From: Elysia marginata
Taxonomy: Eukaryota; Mollusca; Gastropoda; Plakobranchidae
Direction: 5' to 3'
DNA: 29,365 nt
NCBI GenBank assembly: GCA_019649035.1
Contig: BMAT01002374.1
Span: 171,252 to 200,616, forward strand
This document shows positions 9,663-22,900 of the stretch, piece by piece. The notes beneath the pieces are model-generated. The model saw only the letters and a list, made by a program, of their open reading frames with translations, did not search any database and was not told where the DNA came from. Every line of letters starts with the position of its first letter. The first letter of the stretch is position 1. The position numbers were made by a program, and so were the translations under genes.

Positions 9663-11227
9663 CAAATTTGCATTTGCCACTATACATATATTAATACTCA
9701 TTGTTTTGCCAAAATCCTTTTTGCTTTATTTTGCAGCAAGGTGGTCTATAACTGAAAAGTGGCCAAGTAAATAAACCTGCTCCTTTGAGCATACATTGAA
9801 TTCAAATCCTCTTAATTTAAAGTTTTCCTTTGAGTTACATTTATAAGGTTTCCATTGTACCGTGAGGGTAACTTTCAAGTTCCTTTTGCTTAATATATCT
9901 TGTGAAAAAAAGAACCCCCCCAAAGAAAAAAACAACACAAGACTTGGGTTAGGACATGTTGTAAATTTTTTTATTCAATATTAAAGTGAAAAGACATTAA
10001 CACTTGTACATCATACATGCATTCCCTGTAGGAATGCAGTGTGATCTGTTAATTTAAATTAAATTGAAATGCTTTGAAGGGTTTGAAAAATAAGCCAACA
10101 GAGTACATTTGTAAAGAGAATGCATACGATACATAAAATTAAATGGAAAGCATTCAAACTTGAGCCTTATATGTAACTGTAACGATGTAAATTGTAAGAG
10201 AATGTGACACTGACAATGGGTAATGACGCTAACAATTATGCCCTCAAAAGTAGCAAAAAAAACAAAAAAAACCATTGCCTTCAGTATCACAAACTTAGGC
10301 AATGCCAGTTCAGCCTTTGATAGCTGTCGTTAAATTTTTGTTAAAGTTATTTTTTCTTTTCTTTCTGAAAAAAAAAAAACCACTCCAAAGCAAAAAAAAA
10401 GTAAACATTCCACAATTTAAAAAAATACAATGCTAGGAGTTCATTATGCTGTTTTTTCTTTTTTTTTAAATTATATATTAATACACTGTATTCATTTTCT
10501 CAAAGTCCTTCAAAGTTCCTTCATTTTTTCTTTAGCAAAAGTGAACACACATTCAAACATCTAGACCAGGAATGTCAGCTTTTTTCCATTAATATTAAAT
10601 ATTTCAATGGAATGCTCCCAGGACTAATAAAAGAAGGCCGAAATTTAAATGGCACTGCTCAATATTTTGCAAACTTTAAATTACATTGTTTCCTTTAAAA
10701 ATTTATTATTATGATTGGAAAAAATGATAAATGAATGCAATCCATTCTTACAGATACAGGGCAGTCTGCTTGAGATAAACCCAAAACTTCCAAATAAGCT
10801 TTAAATTTAATTTAATAAAAAATTTTGGTCCCTTTTCTTCAAAATGTTAATGCTAAATATAAACTTTGGATAAAGTTAACTATTTAGTCAGGCCCGGAGG
10901 GGTTTAACTTAATTGGATTCCACAAGTATTGGGTTGAGAATGGTAAAGCTTGAAGTAGAGTGTAGAGCTAGATTTCTACACTTATGTAGTAACATTCTTC
11001 CAAATCATGTATTGGAAACGAGGGCCTATCCTCGAGTAGGAAAAAGTATTCACTTAGTTTTTTACTAAATGTGACACAAGTTTGTTAGTTAACAACTGCC
11101 ATCAAGTCTTTATGAGGAAATTCAAATGAGATGTAAGTTATGATCAAGTACAACATCAAAATTTGAAATGCACTAAGCACAGAGGGCTATAAGACAGAAA
11201 AAAAAGCTACATACATGTACTACTACT
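9663..11227. other. AT-rich intergenic sequence, no gene seen
   Basis: Homopolymer-rich AT sequence lies between the two convergent genes. The open frames are short and lack any recognisable motif. A TTTATT (AATAAA on the - strand) near 9968 could be a distal poly(A) signal for MCTP, but nothing links it to that gene. Confidence 0.6.
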
Positions 11228-11649
11228 ATATGTCTCGCATTCTGTCTAAATGAGTCATCAGTCGGAAGGCTTGGTTGTGTGTTCAAAAGTCATATTTTTT
11301 TTATTATTGATATTGAAGCTGAAACTTTTTCTAAACAGTTTGCACACCTAAATGGTGTTCAAATTTCACTTTTTAGGTGTTTAATTTTAATTGGTATGGT
11401 TGCTGAGGCCTCAGTACCTTTATAGTGGTCTAAACTTTAAATGCTGTTTTCTTACCTTTCTAAAATTTCACAGCCCTAAGGCCTAACCCTGCCGACTTCA
11501 AACGGCTATAACTTCATACAGAAGCATGATAGAGCTTTTCCGTTTCTTGTATTTGAAAGAAGAGAACATAAGCTTTTCTGTAATACCATTACCATTATCT
11601 ATCTTCCAATTCCGACTTAAGACTCATTTGGACTGGTTGCGAGACATAT
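11228..11649. mobile_element. MITE with ATATGTCTCGCA terminal inverted repeats, 422 bp
   Basis: The two ends share a perfect outer ATATGTCTCGCA and then a diverged inner block (CTAAATGAGTCATCAGTCGGAA on the left, CCAAATGAGTCTTAAGTCGG on the right, reversed). There is no coding capacity. The inner AATGAGTCNNNAGTCGGAA is shared with the ends of the elements at 25612 and 27086, so the three appear related. Confidence 0.75.
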
Positions 11650-12862
11650 GAATTTTTATCCAAAATATGAAAAACACTTGCACTGTACACCTCATTTAAT
11701 CAATAAATTAAATCTTAGACTTAAAACCATCCCCTAACCCATTAAATACTAATTCCTAGTACATATATGCACGCTCATTGATAATTTTTTAAAACGCACC
11801 TTTTATGATTTTATGTATATAAGGCGCGAAATATTCATGAAAGATAAAAATTTCCTTAAGAATTATCACCTCTGAAATCTCGGTAGGACTGGTAACTTGA
11901 CTTTTCTCTTTTTGATAACTTTGAGTTTGATAGCTTTCAGTAAAGCATCGCTAAACAAGCCTTTCTTCAGACAGTCTTGACTTGATAATATTAATGGAAA
12001 ACTGCATTCTTTGCAAACCTTAGTAAAACTACGTACAAGTACATGTACAGTGGATTCCATTTAAGTTGAATGAACTTTGATGACTCAAATTTATGGATAA
12101 ATCAAATATGTTTTGGGATCCCAAATAGTATTTTTTCTTTGTCAATTATCCTTAACTAGCAGTTCTGATATTTAGGACTGAATTGGCTGTTTCCAAAGAT
12201 TTCGACTTAAGCGGACTGCACTGTACATACTTTTGGTCTTCATGTGCAAAATTAAATTAAGTTGTTTTATGAAAAAGAGTTGTCTCTCTTTACAGCTATT
12301 GTTTTGATAGTTCAAAATTTGACTCCCTCTTGCACCCAAACAAAATGGACTTGGCAAATAATGTGTGCACCAGAAAGTCTACCTATGTAAAATTTCCTTA
12401 AATTTTGGCTAATCTATTTGCAAAAAAACCCACCGAAATTCGCCAAGCAGCTCAACACAGTTTTAAAAATGCCTCGTTTTGAATAGTGACATTTTATACG
12501 ATAATGAACCCCCTTTTTTCAACAACAATTAAATCATTCATTACAAATAGTGTGGAAATTGGCAGAGAAGCAACCGAAATCTCCAAAAATCTGCAAGGCA
12601 TACTAATCCCTTATGCTCTGTCCAGAATGTCAATGTTTTGATGGAATCAAATTTTCAAAGGCAAAAACTTCAAATGTGTATTTACTTTTAGTGTCAACAG
12701 AGAGTATTTTGATCAGTAAACTAATTTTGGTGACATTCCTTCAAGAACTTCTTATTTTTTTTAAACTAGTCCCACTTCATTTCGGTTGCCCCTCATAATA
12801 ATTGACAAGAAGACCATTTCTCACATTGACTCACAGATTGTGTTATCAATAGAACCAAAATA
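11650..12862. other. AT-rich intergenic sequence carrying one small MITE
   Basis: Apart from the element at 12048-12223 I see no gene, RNA or repeat that can be supported. The small open frames near 11866-12060, 12172-12357 and 12613-12798 have no homology I recognise. Confidence 0.55.
12048..12223. mobile_element. pogo/Tigger-like MITE, 176 bp, TA flanked
   Basis: The left end CAGTGGATTCCATTTAAGT and the reverse complement of the right end, CAGTGCAGTCCGCTTAAGT, form terminal inverted repeats. The element is flanked by TA on both sides (12046-12047 and 12224-12225). CAGT ends with TA target duplications are typical of the pogo/Tigger branch of Tc1/mariner. There is no coding frame. Confidence 0.75.
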
Positions 12863-13692
12863 CAGTAGTATCTGGTTAAACGCACGTCAAATGCACGCTA
12901 CGGTTTAACTGACGCCCAATCGCTATGACCGATTCTCTTCTATATGATCAGTATACCCTAAACACACGCAACATCGTCTAAACGCATGGTACGAATTATG
13001 AAATCGGTAAAAATTAGTGGATCAGGCAACCACTGAGGCGTGCGGGAAAGGCCAGAATCACTCAGCAGGAATTCTCATCTTCCTTCGTTGTCACCACTAC
13101 AATGCTATATTTGCACGTTTTGGGTTGGGAAGGCTTAAGGGCAGGGGCGTGAATAGGGAGGCATGGAGAATAAAAGTTGGACAAAGACCTGTTGCGTGGG
13201 GATGATTTGTGTAGACCTTAGAGCTCAACAAGCGANNNNNNNNNNNNNNNNNNNNNNNNNNNNNNNNNNNNNNNNNNNNNNNNNNNNNNNNNNNNNNNNN
13301 NNNNNNNNNNNNNNNNNNNNNNNNNNNNNNNNNNNNNNNNNNNNNNNNNNNNNNNNNNNNNNNNNNNNNNNNNNNNNNNNNNNNNNNNNNNNNNNNNNNN
13401 NNNNNNNNNNNNNNNCTTTGGTCAACAAATGGATGGATGGTTGCAATGCGATAATTGCTAAGACAAATCAGCTTACATATTAAATTCATACACCATTAGG
13501 TTATAAGACAAACTTGTTTTGATGTTCTTGTCTATACCGTTTCAATTTGCGTTGTCCAGGGAAACAATTTGTTTTCTATTCTCTTGTTTTAATTTAAAGG
13601 GAAGTAACTGGATGTAGATATTTTTACTACTTTCTTTTAAACGCACGCTATATGAGCCTCCCAAGTACCGTGCGTTTAACCGGATACTACTG
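12863..13692. mobile_element. pogo/Tigger-like non-autonomous element, TA flanked, interrupted by gap
   Basis: CAGTAGTATCTGGTTAAACG at the left matches the reverse complement of the right end (CAGTAGTATCCGGTTAAACG) with one mismatch and continues into GCACG. TA flanks both sides (12861-12862 and 13693-13694). The second internal block GCACGCTA also recurs inverted (12893 and 13643). The interior has a GC-richer core and a 180-base run of N, so its coding content cannot be fully judged. Confidence 0.85.
13236..13415. other. assembly gap, 180 N
   Basis: This is unresolved sequence inside the TA-flanked element. Long open frames spanning it are artefacts of N translation. Confidence 0.99.
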
Positions 13693-13694
13693 TA

Positions 13695-16600
13695 ATAAAT
13701 AACATTCTATAAGAATAAAAAAAAAATAAATCAATTAATTTTAACTAATCCATAATAAGATTGATAGGGATTAGAAAAAAGTTAAATTTTGTACACAAAA
13801 ATGTAAAATTTAACCGTTTAGAGATTGTAATCTACAAAGTGTATCAGCAAACAATGGATGGAAACTTCTAAGTAAACTTGATTTTAAAAAAATGTAGACC
13901 TATAAAGTATAATATTATTTCAAATAGCTGTATCACTTTAAGACTTTATGTTTAGTCAGCAAATGAACACAGAAACTTGACAAAAGATGAACGAGTTCTT
14001 TAAAAACGATTGTATCTAACGAATTGGTTCTATTAAGCCCTTCAATTGTTAAATTGTTACCCGATTGCAAATATCACAACTCAGGTTTGAGGCACAATAC
14101 ACAGTTTGTTTGCACTTGTATGTTAGGAGCATTAATTGGTAATGGATATTCACACATATTGAGAAAGGACACAGAACCACATAAATATGTATCCGTAATA
14201 TAAAAAAAATTGTAATATGGAAAATATCTCACAGTTTTGAGTAACCATACTTGAAGAACACTAGCCTCATATGTTATATTCTGATGAATTTAGAAACTTG
14301 ATTAGGTTTTTTTTAATGTTAACAAAACTTTCATTATCATGAACAGTAAGATATTCTTTTAAACTACTTCCTGTGATATTCTTTTAGTAACAGAGTGTTT
14401 CTCATTTCTTTATTTAAAAAAAAATCAATGTAGGCCCTATACATAATAATCCCTGGACAAAACAAAAACAAATAAACAATATAGTATCACAAAATATGGT
14501 TTCAAAGATAATCATTTGCGGAAAAGGTTCCAATTTTACAAATCTGCATTATGTACAAAATAATTAGGCAATAAAATGAATAACAGCTGCAGAGTTAAAC
14601 GTCTATGGAATAGAAAATAGATGCAGGTTTTGATTTAGCGTCTAACTTAAACCTTCCTATTATTTTTTCTTTAGTCTAATCCTGCACCCTCTTAAACTCT
14701 AAGTCTTTTAAGAGTACAATTGTGGCAATTGTAAATAAGAATATGATTTTCTAGTTACCTTAATCATAACTGCTAGTAATAGTACGAAAGTTTTAGAATT
14801 ACCAGTATATAAATCGTATGTGTGCAATTAAGCATAATACAGGCCTTCCAACTATACACTCCTTACCCCAAATATTAACTTTGGTATTATGGTAATGATT
14901 TGTTATTAAAAAAAATACTTTACTTCCTTCACTTCCAAACATGCTTCATGTATAAGCAGTAGTAAATTGATTTCAAATACAAAAGCATTTGTGATCGGGA
15001 ATACATTGTTATGGATAAACAGGTAGCTTCACATATTTAACTTAAACATAAACTAGTGACCAGCACTACTGGGCAAAAATAGAAAAGATGTATCTAAAAC
15101 ATGAGCTATTACAACTAAAGGAAAACCCAACAATAAGAAGTGATCTTTCTAGTCTAGCTTTGGAGTAGAAAACTGCATAATATTACTAGTATTAGTGCAA
15201 CAAAAGGAAGAAAGAAAATAAGTCGAAGGGGGAATAATGTTCATGTACACGCCATATTTGGGGAAATAAAATAAAAAACAAAATTGATGCAATTTAGTAG
15301 AGAAACAGCACTTTCTGGAATGTTGTTGACCTGAGCTGTTAAAAGTTCAATACTGTACATCACATAGGGGGAATGAGGTGTACCCTAATACTTTCTTTAT
15401 GTTTCAGTTACTGTTATCCTCATGAAAAAAAGACCCTTCTATGTTACCTAAAATTGCAGTGTGCTCAATAATGCTATTGGAAAATCCAGAAGACTTTGCA
15501 TGGGGCATGAGAAAAAAGTCTTACACAGAAGAACTGTTATTTTTTAACTCGAAAGTCTTTCATTCCATGTACATGTATCTCAATTACCTCTTAACCAGTT
15601 TGATTAAAAAAAAATTAAGAATAGCGAAATCTAAACAGAAATGAAAAAGAAAACCAGTTGTTTCTTTATGAGGAATGAATTATTAAAATTCAGGGCAACA
15701 CTTTTCATTGTAATGAAGCATAAACAATCAATTTGACAAACAACTAAAAATCACTCAATTGTAACCCAAAGATTCTTTATCTATGTATACAGAAGTTTCT
15801 CCATAGTCATTATATGCTATGTGGCATCGATCATCAATTTGGTGAGTATTAAAATGAAGTATTATGCACAATTCGAATGACTCCTCAACATTGGAGCACT
15901 TTATGGCATCACTTCCTGTATCATGAAAAAAGAAAGCAAATTCAAACCATTAAAAAGTTTATTAAAACAACCCCCTCTCGTCCATCAAATAAAGACCCCC
16001 ACCCCAACCAAACACAAAACCCCCAGAAAATTCAATTTCAACTGATTACAAACGATTGAATTTTTAAACAATTGTAAGAAAATTGGTCCTTAAACAATCA
16101 TGGTTTTATTTTCTCATAGCACAAACCAACCTTAAAAAATTAAATTTAAAAAAATTGAGCTCTTTTTCTACTTGTCTTTAAATTTGATTCACAAATTCAT
16201 TATTTTTTTCACTAAATTCTGATAAGTTCGATTTTTTGTGTGTCTACAATTCAAATTTGAAAATTGCAAATTACTGACTGATTGCAAACAATTATACTAT
16301 GAATATATTATGTACAATATTACATATTATGACCTAACTTGTTAAAAGGCAAATACAAATTGGATAAAGTTTGAATAAAGAAAACGGAGATCGAAAAACT
16401 ATAGCAGATGACAAGAAAAAAAAAAAACCAACATGACTAAATCAATAAATGCAAATACTTTCATGGTACAAGTAAAAAATATACATTGGCGAAAATATAC
16501 CTGATGGGTTCATTGTGCAATGTAAAGACATCTTTTTAATCTCATTTATATTGTGACCTGCAAAAGAAAACTAAATATTTCAAAGTTCTCTTTAATTTAA

Positions 16601-16863
16601 AAATATTAACACACAAGGTTAAACAGGTGATCTTTCAACAAAGCGGTTTATGCTATGCTATACATATAGTCTGACTTTATTTCAATTGAAAAAAACAACT
16701 TTACAAAGTAGATGAATGTAAATGGTGGAAATTTGTCCATGTCACTATTTAAGAGAAACATTACAAATGTTGTTATAAATACTAAGGCTACATAAAATCA
16801 AACTTAAAGAGAGAGCAGGAGTCAGATTTTGAAAGGCACAGTGGAAAAGGACCTCGCTAGGTG
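13695..16863. other. AT-rich sequence downstream of MCTP, possible 3' UTR plus intergenic
   Basis: There is no recognisable coding sequence, RNA gene or transposon. The stretch is strongly A-rich on the + strand (T-rich on the MCTP strand). The part nearest 16863 must include the MCTP 3' UTR, whose length cannot be fixed from sequence because several AATAAA hexamers occur on the - strand. Confidence 0.6.
16676..16681 (-). terminator. first AATAAA downstream of the MCTP stop
   Basis: TTTATT on the + strand reads AATAAA on the MCTP strand, about 180 bases after the stop codon. It is a candidate poly(A) signal. Later hexamers near 16105 and 15957 are alternatives. Confidence 0.35.
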
Positions 16864-16932
16864 CTAGGAGCGTTTCTTCCTTGCCGTTGCAGTGTTTGCT
16901 GGTACGTCTGGTTTCAATTCTCTATATTGCAA
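16864..16932 (-). CDS. MCTP: MCTP terminal exon (22 codons plus stop)
   Basis: The acceptor is a T-rich tract ending in CAG; the exon starts TTG CAA TAT (LQYRELKPD) in phase 0 after NEL of the previous exon. It ends with the basic tail ATARKKRS and TAG at 16866-16864. The YRELKPD block followed by a short basic tail matches the extreme C-terminus of animal MCTPs. Confidence 0.93.
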   Translation of the reverse strand: MQYRELKPDVPANTATARKKRS

Positions 16933-19900
16933 CTGAAAAAAAAAATTGAACTTTACATTTCTTGTAACGTTAAAATTTAAAAAAGAAATAAAAACAATTA
17001 CAGTGGAATCCACGAGAAGTCAACTCGCTTGAAGTCAAATCTCGTTTAAAGTCAACACCATCCGGATAAAGTCAACACCTCGGGACCGAAAAAAAGTGTT
17101 GACCTTAAGCGAGGTTGACTTTATCCATTTTCATTGGGTGGGTGGGGTGGGAGGGAGGTTGTAACATATTACAATGTGTAGATAAATTGAACGAGCACTG
17201 CGTAACCACTAGGGAGGTACTCAGAGAAATGATGAAGGCTAGCTTAGCCTAGATGTACATGCAAGGATGGAATGCGTAGGTGTGTGCACATGAACACTGT
17301 GTTCGCACTGGTTTGGCGAGGCGGGTAGGAGTGGGGGAATCATCAGTGAATTGCGTCATACAGCACACGTCAGTGTCACTGTCTTCTGTCCAGCCGCACT
17401 AGCCCTCCTCCTCTCCCCAACTAGCCCTCGCCAAGCCTGTGGGCCAGGCAGGCGAGCAAGTGCTGCAGGCTGTGTCTTGAATCATGATTGGAAACAAAGA
17501 GCGCCCACCCACCTTCGCTATACCTCTTTGTCTCTCTCAAGACCCATCTGGGGTCTCTCTATATCTTTCCATTTGACCACGAGGTGTTGACTTTAAGCGA
17601 AAATAGGTCCGAAGCTGTTGACTTAATGCGAAATAAAGTTACTTATATAAAGAAGGAAAAAAACGGGACTGTTGCGAAGTGTTGACTTTAACCGAGAGTT
17701 GACTTCAAGCGAGTTGACTTCTCACGGATTCTACTGTAACTTTATAAGCTTCGAACCTATTTTCACCTTGTGGTCAAATGGAAAGATATAGAGATACCCC
17801 AGATGGGTCTTGGGAGAGACAAAGAGAAATAGCGGAGGTGGCTGGGTGGGCGATATTTGTTCACAATCATGATTCAAGATACTGTGTGCAGCACTGGCTC
17901 GTCTGCCTGGACCAACTGGCCTGGCAAGGGCTAGTGGGGGAGAGGGTGAGGCTAGTGCGGCTGCACAGAAGAGAATGATAAGTGCTGATTGGTGCAGTTC
18001 ACCGATGGTTCTCCCACTCCTCCCCCCCTTGGCAAACCAGTGCGAACACAGTGTTCATGTGCACACACCTATGCATTCCATCCCTGCGTCTACATCTACA
18101 CTATGCTAGCCACAGTACCTGCGCTTGTTGAATTTATCAAGTTCTTATACCGTACATTGCAATATGTTGCACCCCCCCCCTCATAAACATGGATAAAGTC
18201 AACCTCGCTTAAAGTTAAAACTTTTTTTTTGGTCCCGAGTTGGTGACTTTATGCGGATTCAATTGTAAGTAATATTATAATATTAATAAAAACAAGCGAG
18301 GGAGAAAAGTGATGCTGGCATTATTATGACTTATCTTATGATTACTAGCGTTGCTTTTGGAAATATACATTAACAAAACAAACACATGTACAATTTTTAA
18401 AAATGCATCTACTTTTCATCAGCACAAACTTGCCTCTTCAGTGGGGTTAACCCTACCAATGCGTATTCCAGGTATTCCGGGATTCAGATGTGTATTAAAA
18501 AATGTGTGTCATACTCTAAAAAAAATTAGTCAATGACTGGACTTTTCCTGTTCACATGAGCTCAGATGTTTACGAATGGCTTCCCCGCACAATTTGACTG
18601 ACTTTCACTGTAGTTTTTGATATTTTGACAAATTTTTCACCATGAATCGAGCCCTGAAGCAACTAGAGCCGTCGTCAGGGAAACAACAACAAAGGCTGTT
18701 TTCAAGTAATTTCTTACAGCAAATTATTTATTCTGAAACTTGAATTTGATGAGGAATATGTTATGATGGATCTAGTTATGATGTATGGGAGACTACTGCA
18801 TTTAATGTGAATGATTCAATGTTTGTGAGTAATGTCTCTTTGATGAGAATAAACATGTGAGTGTGAAATCCAAGATGGTTTCATGTCGATCTCTGACAAC
18901 GTTCGTCCTAACAGAATAATAACAAATCAGAATACCCCTAGATCTAAGGTGATGAATCTATTCTAGTGAAAGTGATTTAGATCTAAACCTTGATGAGACA
19001 GTTGATAGTTCTAGACCTAGATCCAGTGCTACAGATGAATCTAGATCTAGACCTGAGGATCTAGATGGCGGAGGTGCAGCTCCTGACCATTGTAGAGCCC
19101 AGAAGGGTATTCAAACCTCTTCTACGTAACAATTTATAGAGTCCATTTTTAAGTATTGAATCGATTGGGGCATGGTTATTCTGAGACTTTAACACCTTTT
19201 CTTCACAATATAAACAGGTTCAGGTATGGCAAATCCTCCAGATGTAGCTCAATGGTTGTATTTTTATCATATCAGGCGTTGTCAAACCCCATCAAGCAAG
19301 ATCATATGGCTCCATGCTATAGGCCTACTCACAAAGTAGATGATATCCTAAAAATAGAACTTGTCTCTCTTTGTTGGTTAACTACTAAACAAGGTATTCT
19401 ATTTTCTGCTATACAAAATTAAAAGTCTCTTGGTGTAACTGTAAAACAACTCTAAGATATTGCTGAAAATATGCTCTTGTATGTTTTGATATAAACTGAA
19501 ATGAAATAGGAATTTTCATTTATCCTGAACATATGCCATGATACTTGAAAGAGGCTGCTAGAGCTTTAGGCCTATAGTTTAACTTCGCCTTTGAACATTG
19601 CAATTCAAGATAAGAGATTGTCTGTACAGCTCAGGACAAGGAAAAGGCTAGACATGTTTAAAATGAAGTCTACATATCCTATTGTTACATAAAATTGCTT
19701 TATCTAATATAAGGCCCAACTATATTTCATATTTCTACAACAAATTTCTTAAAGGGTAGGCATTTCACCCCTTGCTTGACATTCACAGAGTAAAAAAAAA
19801 ATTTGGTGGTCAAGGAAAAAAAAAGCTTCCATAATTGAAAATTTATTAACCATTATCATGATGAAGGAACATGATACCAATTTAAATGTTATAGGTTTGA

Positions 19901-22900
19901 TTTTTTCAATGATTTTGTTTCGTCTTACCAATTCATTGTCTGAGGGCACTCTTGATAAAAAGTCCAACAACTCATTATTTGAGATGGCATTAGGTTTCCG
20001 AAGCTTTTTTGTAAACTTGTTGATACCTAATAAAGAAAAAAAAAGTTAGAATAATTTGTTTTTCATTCTAAAAACTTTAATGTTGCAAAAAGCATTGAAA
20101 GACCCTGAAGCTTTCCGTTGCAAAAGCTAATGGCCTGTAGAAAATCATAATTCAGATAAAAGATGAAAACTGAACGCAAATGTGTTCCATCATTTCCAAC
20201 ATTTTAAGTGAAAACCTTTAAAAAACATGAAACATAAAAAAATGGTTAAGTGTAAATTCAGCAGAACTTATGCTGTGAATTAAAACAAACATCATAGTTA
20301 TTCTGAACTGCTGCTTTATTGTTTTACTTAAACTTAAAGGCAAATGTAAAGTCTAAAATGGTAAAAAACAGCATTAATTACGGCAAAACTAGCATTAACA
20401 AATACAAAATAAGCAAAACAGAACTTTCCTTTAAAATATTTGAGACAGAAACAATGACTCTACTTATGGTATTTCAGATAAAAATATATCGAATTCCAGA
20501 AATTTATAACTAACGATACTTAATAAATAGTCTAAAATTTAAAAAAGGATAACCAATATATCATTCAGACTCACCCCAAGCCAGCAGCAAGAGTCTGAGT
20601 GGAATGAGGTACAGTATGATTACACCTGCAGTGAGTGCTATCACAGCTAATGTTGACAACCAAGGAACACTCCAGTTGAATGTGCTGTGAAAATAACATA
20701 GTTATAGATTTATGCATCTAATTTGTAATAACTGTAATTATATTGCATACTTTCACCCACCAGCAGAAATGTCTAAATAAGGCTAAAGGAAAAGAAAGAG
20801 GTAAATGTTATGGGGACAACTAAAAAAAAAAGCAAAATTTTGCCTTTCTCTTATAATCTTTTAGGGGTTTTTATCAATTGGTAAAGAGTTTTGTAATTAG
20901 AATATCCAACTTTTTTTTTATCACTAAAATAGCTTTGTAGCCCTGAAGCCTACTGCAAATGACTGACCAATATTTCTGTAATAATCTTTGCAATAAGAAT
21001 ACCAGGATTGGATGTAATTATGCATAGATTTTTCCTAAATGTAACAATATAGGCACTCTAATTATTTAGCTCTTTAAAATATATTAATATGAAAGTGGGT
21101 GTAAACAGAAAACACACCAACAAACTCAGTTGTAAAATTTATAACTACCAGTATTTAATTTAAATGTATAAGGACCTTATCTAGCACTTTAATTTGTTTC
21201 TTAATCTTGTTAAAATAATTTGAAGAATACATGTACTCCATACTGTATTCTGTAGTTTCTCAGGTTTTGTTTTAAGTCTGCCCAAAAAGCTCTGTGCCTG
21301 TGCCACCTCCCCTAACCCTGATCCTATATATTGATCAGGGATTTTTAACTTGGTCCGCATTTTACCTTATTGGACAATCTTGGCAGTTATAGAAACCATG
21401 CATTGCTACAAGATCCAATACTTCAATTTCGAGACACATAAAAGTTTTGTGCATATGACAACAGTTGCTACATAATACAATAATTCTATCTACATGTACA
21501 TGGAAACTCCAATAATACAACTAGAAAGTTCTGTTTCACAAGTTGGGCAAATGTCCTTACAGTAACAAAATTAGGGCAAATTATTGAGACAATAGCGAGC
21601 AAAAGAAAACAAATTAAAAGATCTTGAAGAACAACTTAAAAAAAAGACTGACTCCTTCAGCCAAAAAAAATGAAAAAAAGATAATTCAATTTGAAATTTA
21701 TGAAAATTCTGAATAAGATTGGTTCCTCACACAATGATTCTAAAAATTTAAAATTTCAGATACAATCTTACTTTTTCACTCTCTCTCCCAAACAGGCCAC
21801 AGTATCCAGAGCTTGCTGGACTTGCAAGCAAACTTCCTGAATAGCGTGGTATCGATCAACAATACTCTTTTTCTCTTCTTGCTGTTGAACAAAAGCAAAA
21901 ATAAAACATGCAAATATACACATGATAAGATCATACAGGCAAGGTACAATTTCCAAGTCAAAAGTAAAATAAAATTTTCACCCCTACATATAATCTTTTG
22001 TCAAAAAGACCGTTTCACCTAAAAGCAAGGCCTTGTACTTTAATAAGAGAAAATCACAAGTCCTATAAACAAATAGTTACTTATGTTATATTACAATTCA
22101 TTATCGAGTGCAGGAAATTATTTAACATAATGTTTTTTTGCTTTAATATACATTTATATTTAAAAAAAAATAGAAAACGCTTTTCACAAATTGGAGAATA
22201 TGTTTGGAAAGATAAAAATTTAATTATAAGAAAAATGTTCATTATAAACAAAAAAACTAATAGGGGTAACAATACATTTGCATTTACTATTCACTATCAT
22301 TATTTAATTTTTGTTCTTGTAGTACATGTTAAATGATTATAATATCATACTTCATTCTTAAACTCCAAACAGTAAAGAACAGGAAAAGATCAGGAAATAA
22401 AGTGTATAAAGAGTTCCCTCGAGCACAAAAACTGAACTTTGCTTTAACATATTAAAAATTTTTTAGACACCATAACAGGGAAATCTGTCACTGAAATAAT
22501 CAACATGAATTTAAAAAAATGTGAATTCTTTTAAACACTCTTATAAATTCATCTTAATATTTAGTTTAATCAGCCAATGGCTGTAATACAAGAAATAAAA
22601 ACAAATTACAACTTTTTTTGTCACTGGCGAAATAATTTTTAAAGTATCTCAGTATCTAAAATCCCATTTGGGATTTTAACGCAAAGAATTTGATTACATT
22701 TGTCTTGACCTCTATTACACAAATTTCTGCTCGTGAAATTAAGTATGATTAATTATCTCTCACATCTTTTTTAATTACCATGTAAAAATCAAACTGTGCC
22801 ACTGAGTTATTGGGTTAATAATTTAATGGTTGTTTTTTTTTAAGGGCAAAGGAAATATAATGTGCTGAATTCTTGTCACTTAAACTTCAGTTGCAAATGT

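Larger units (their letters stand above)
16933..19928 (-). other. last MCTP intron, 2996 bp
   Basis: The donor is GTAAGA at 19928-19923 and the acceptor is T-rich before 16932. It contains the large palindromic element (17001-18265) and a decayed acidic reading frame (18642-19129). Elsewhere it holds only AT-rich sequence. Confidence 0.85.

Noticed and set aside
13097..13489. Open frames of 73-130 codons across the N run
   Set aside because: They are open only because N codons are read as X; the visible parts lie in a transposon.
21998..22336. 112-codon open frame on the + strand
   Set aside because: Its composition is dominated by K, I, N and F as expected from AT-rich noise, and no motif is visible.
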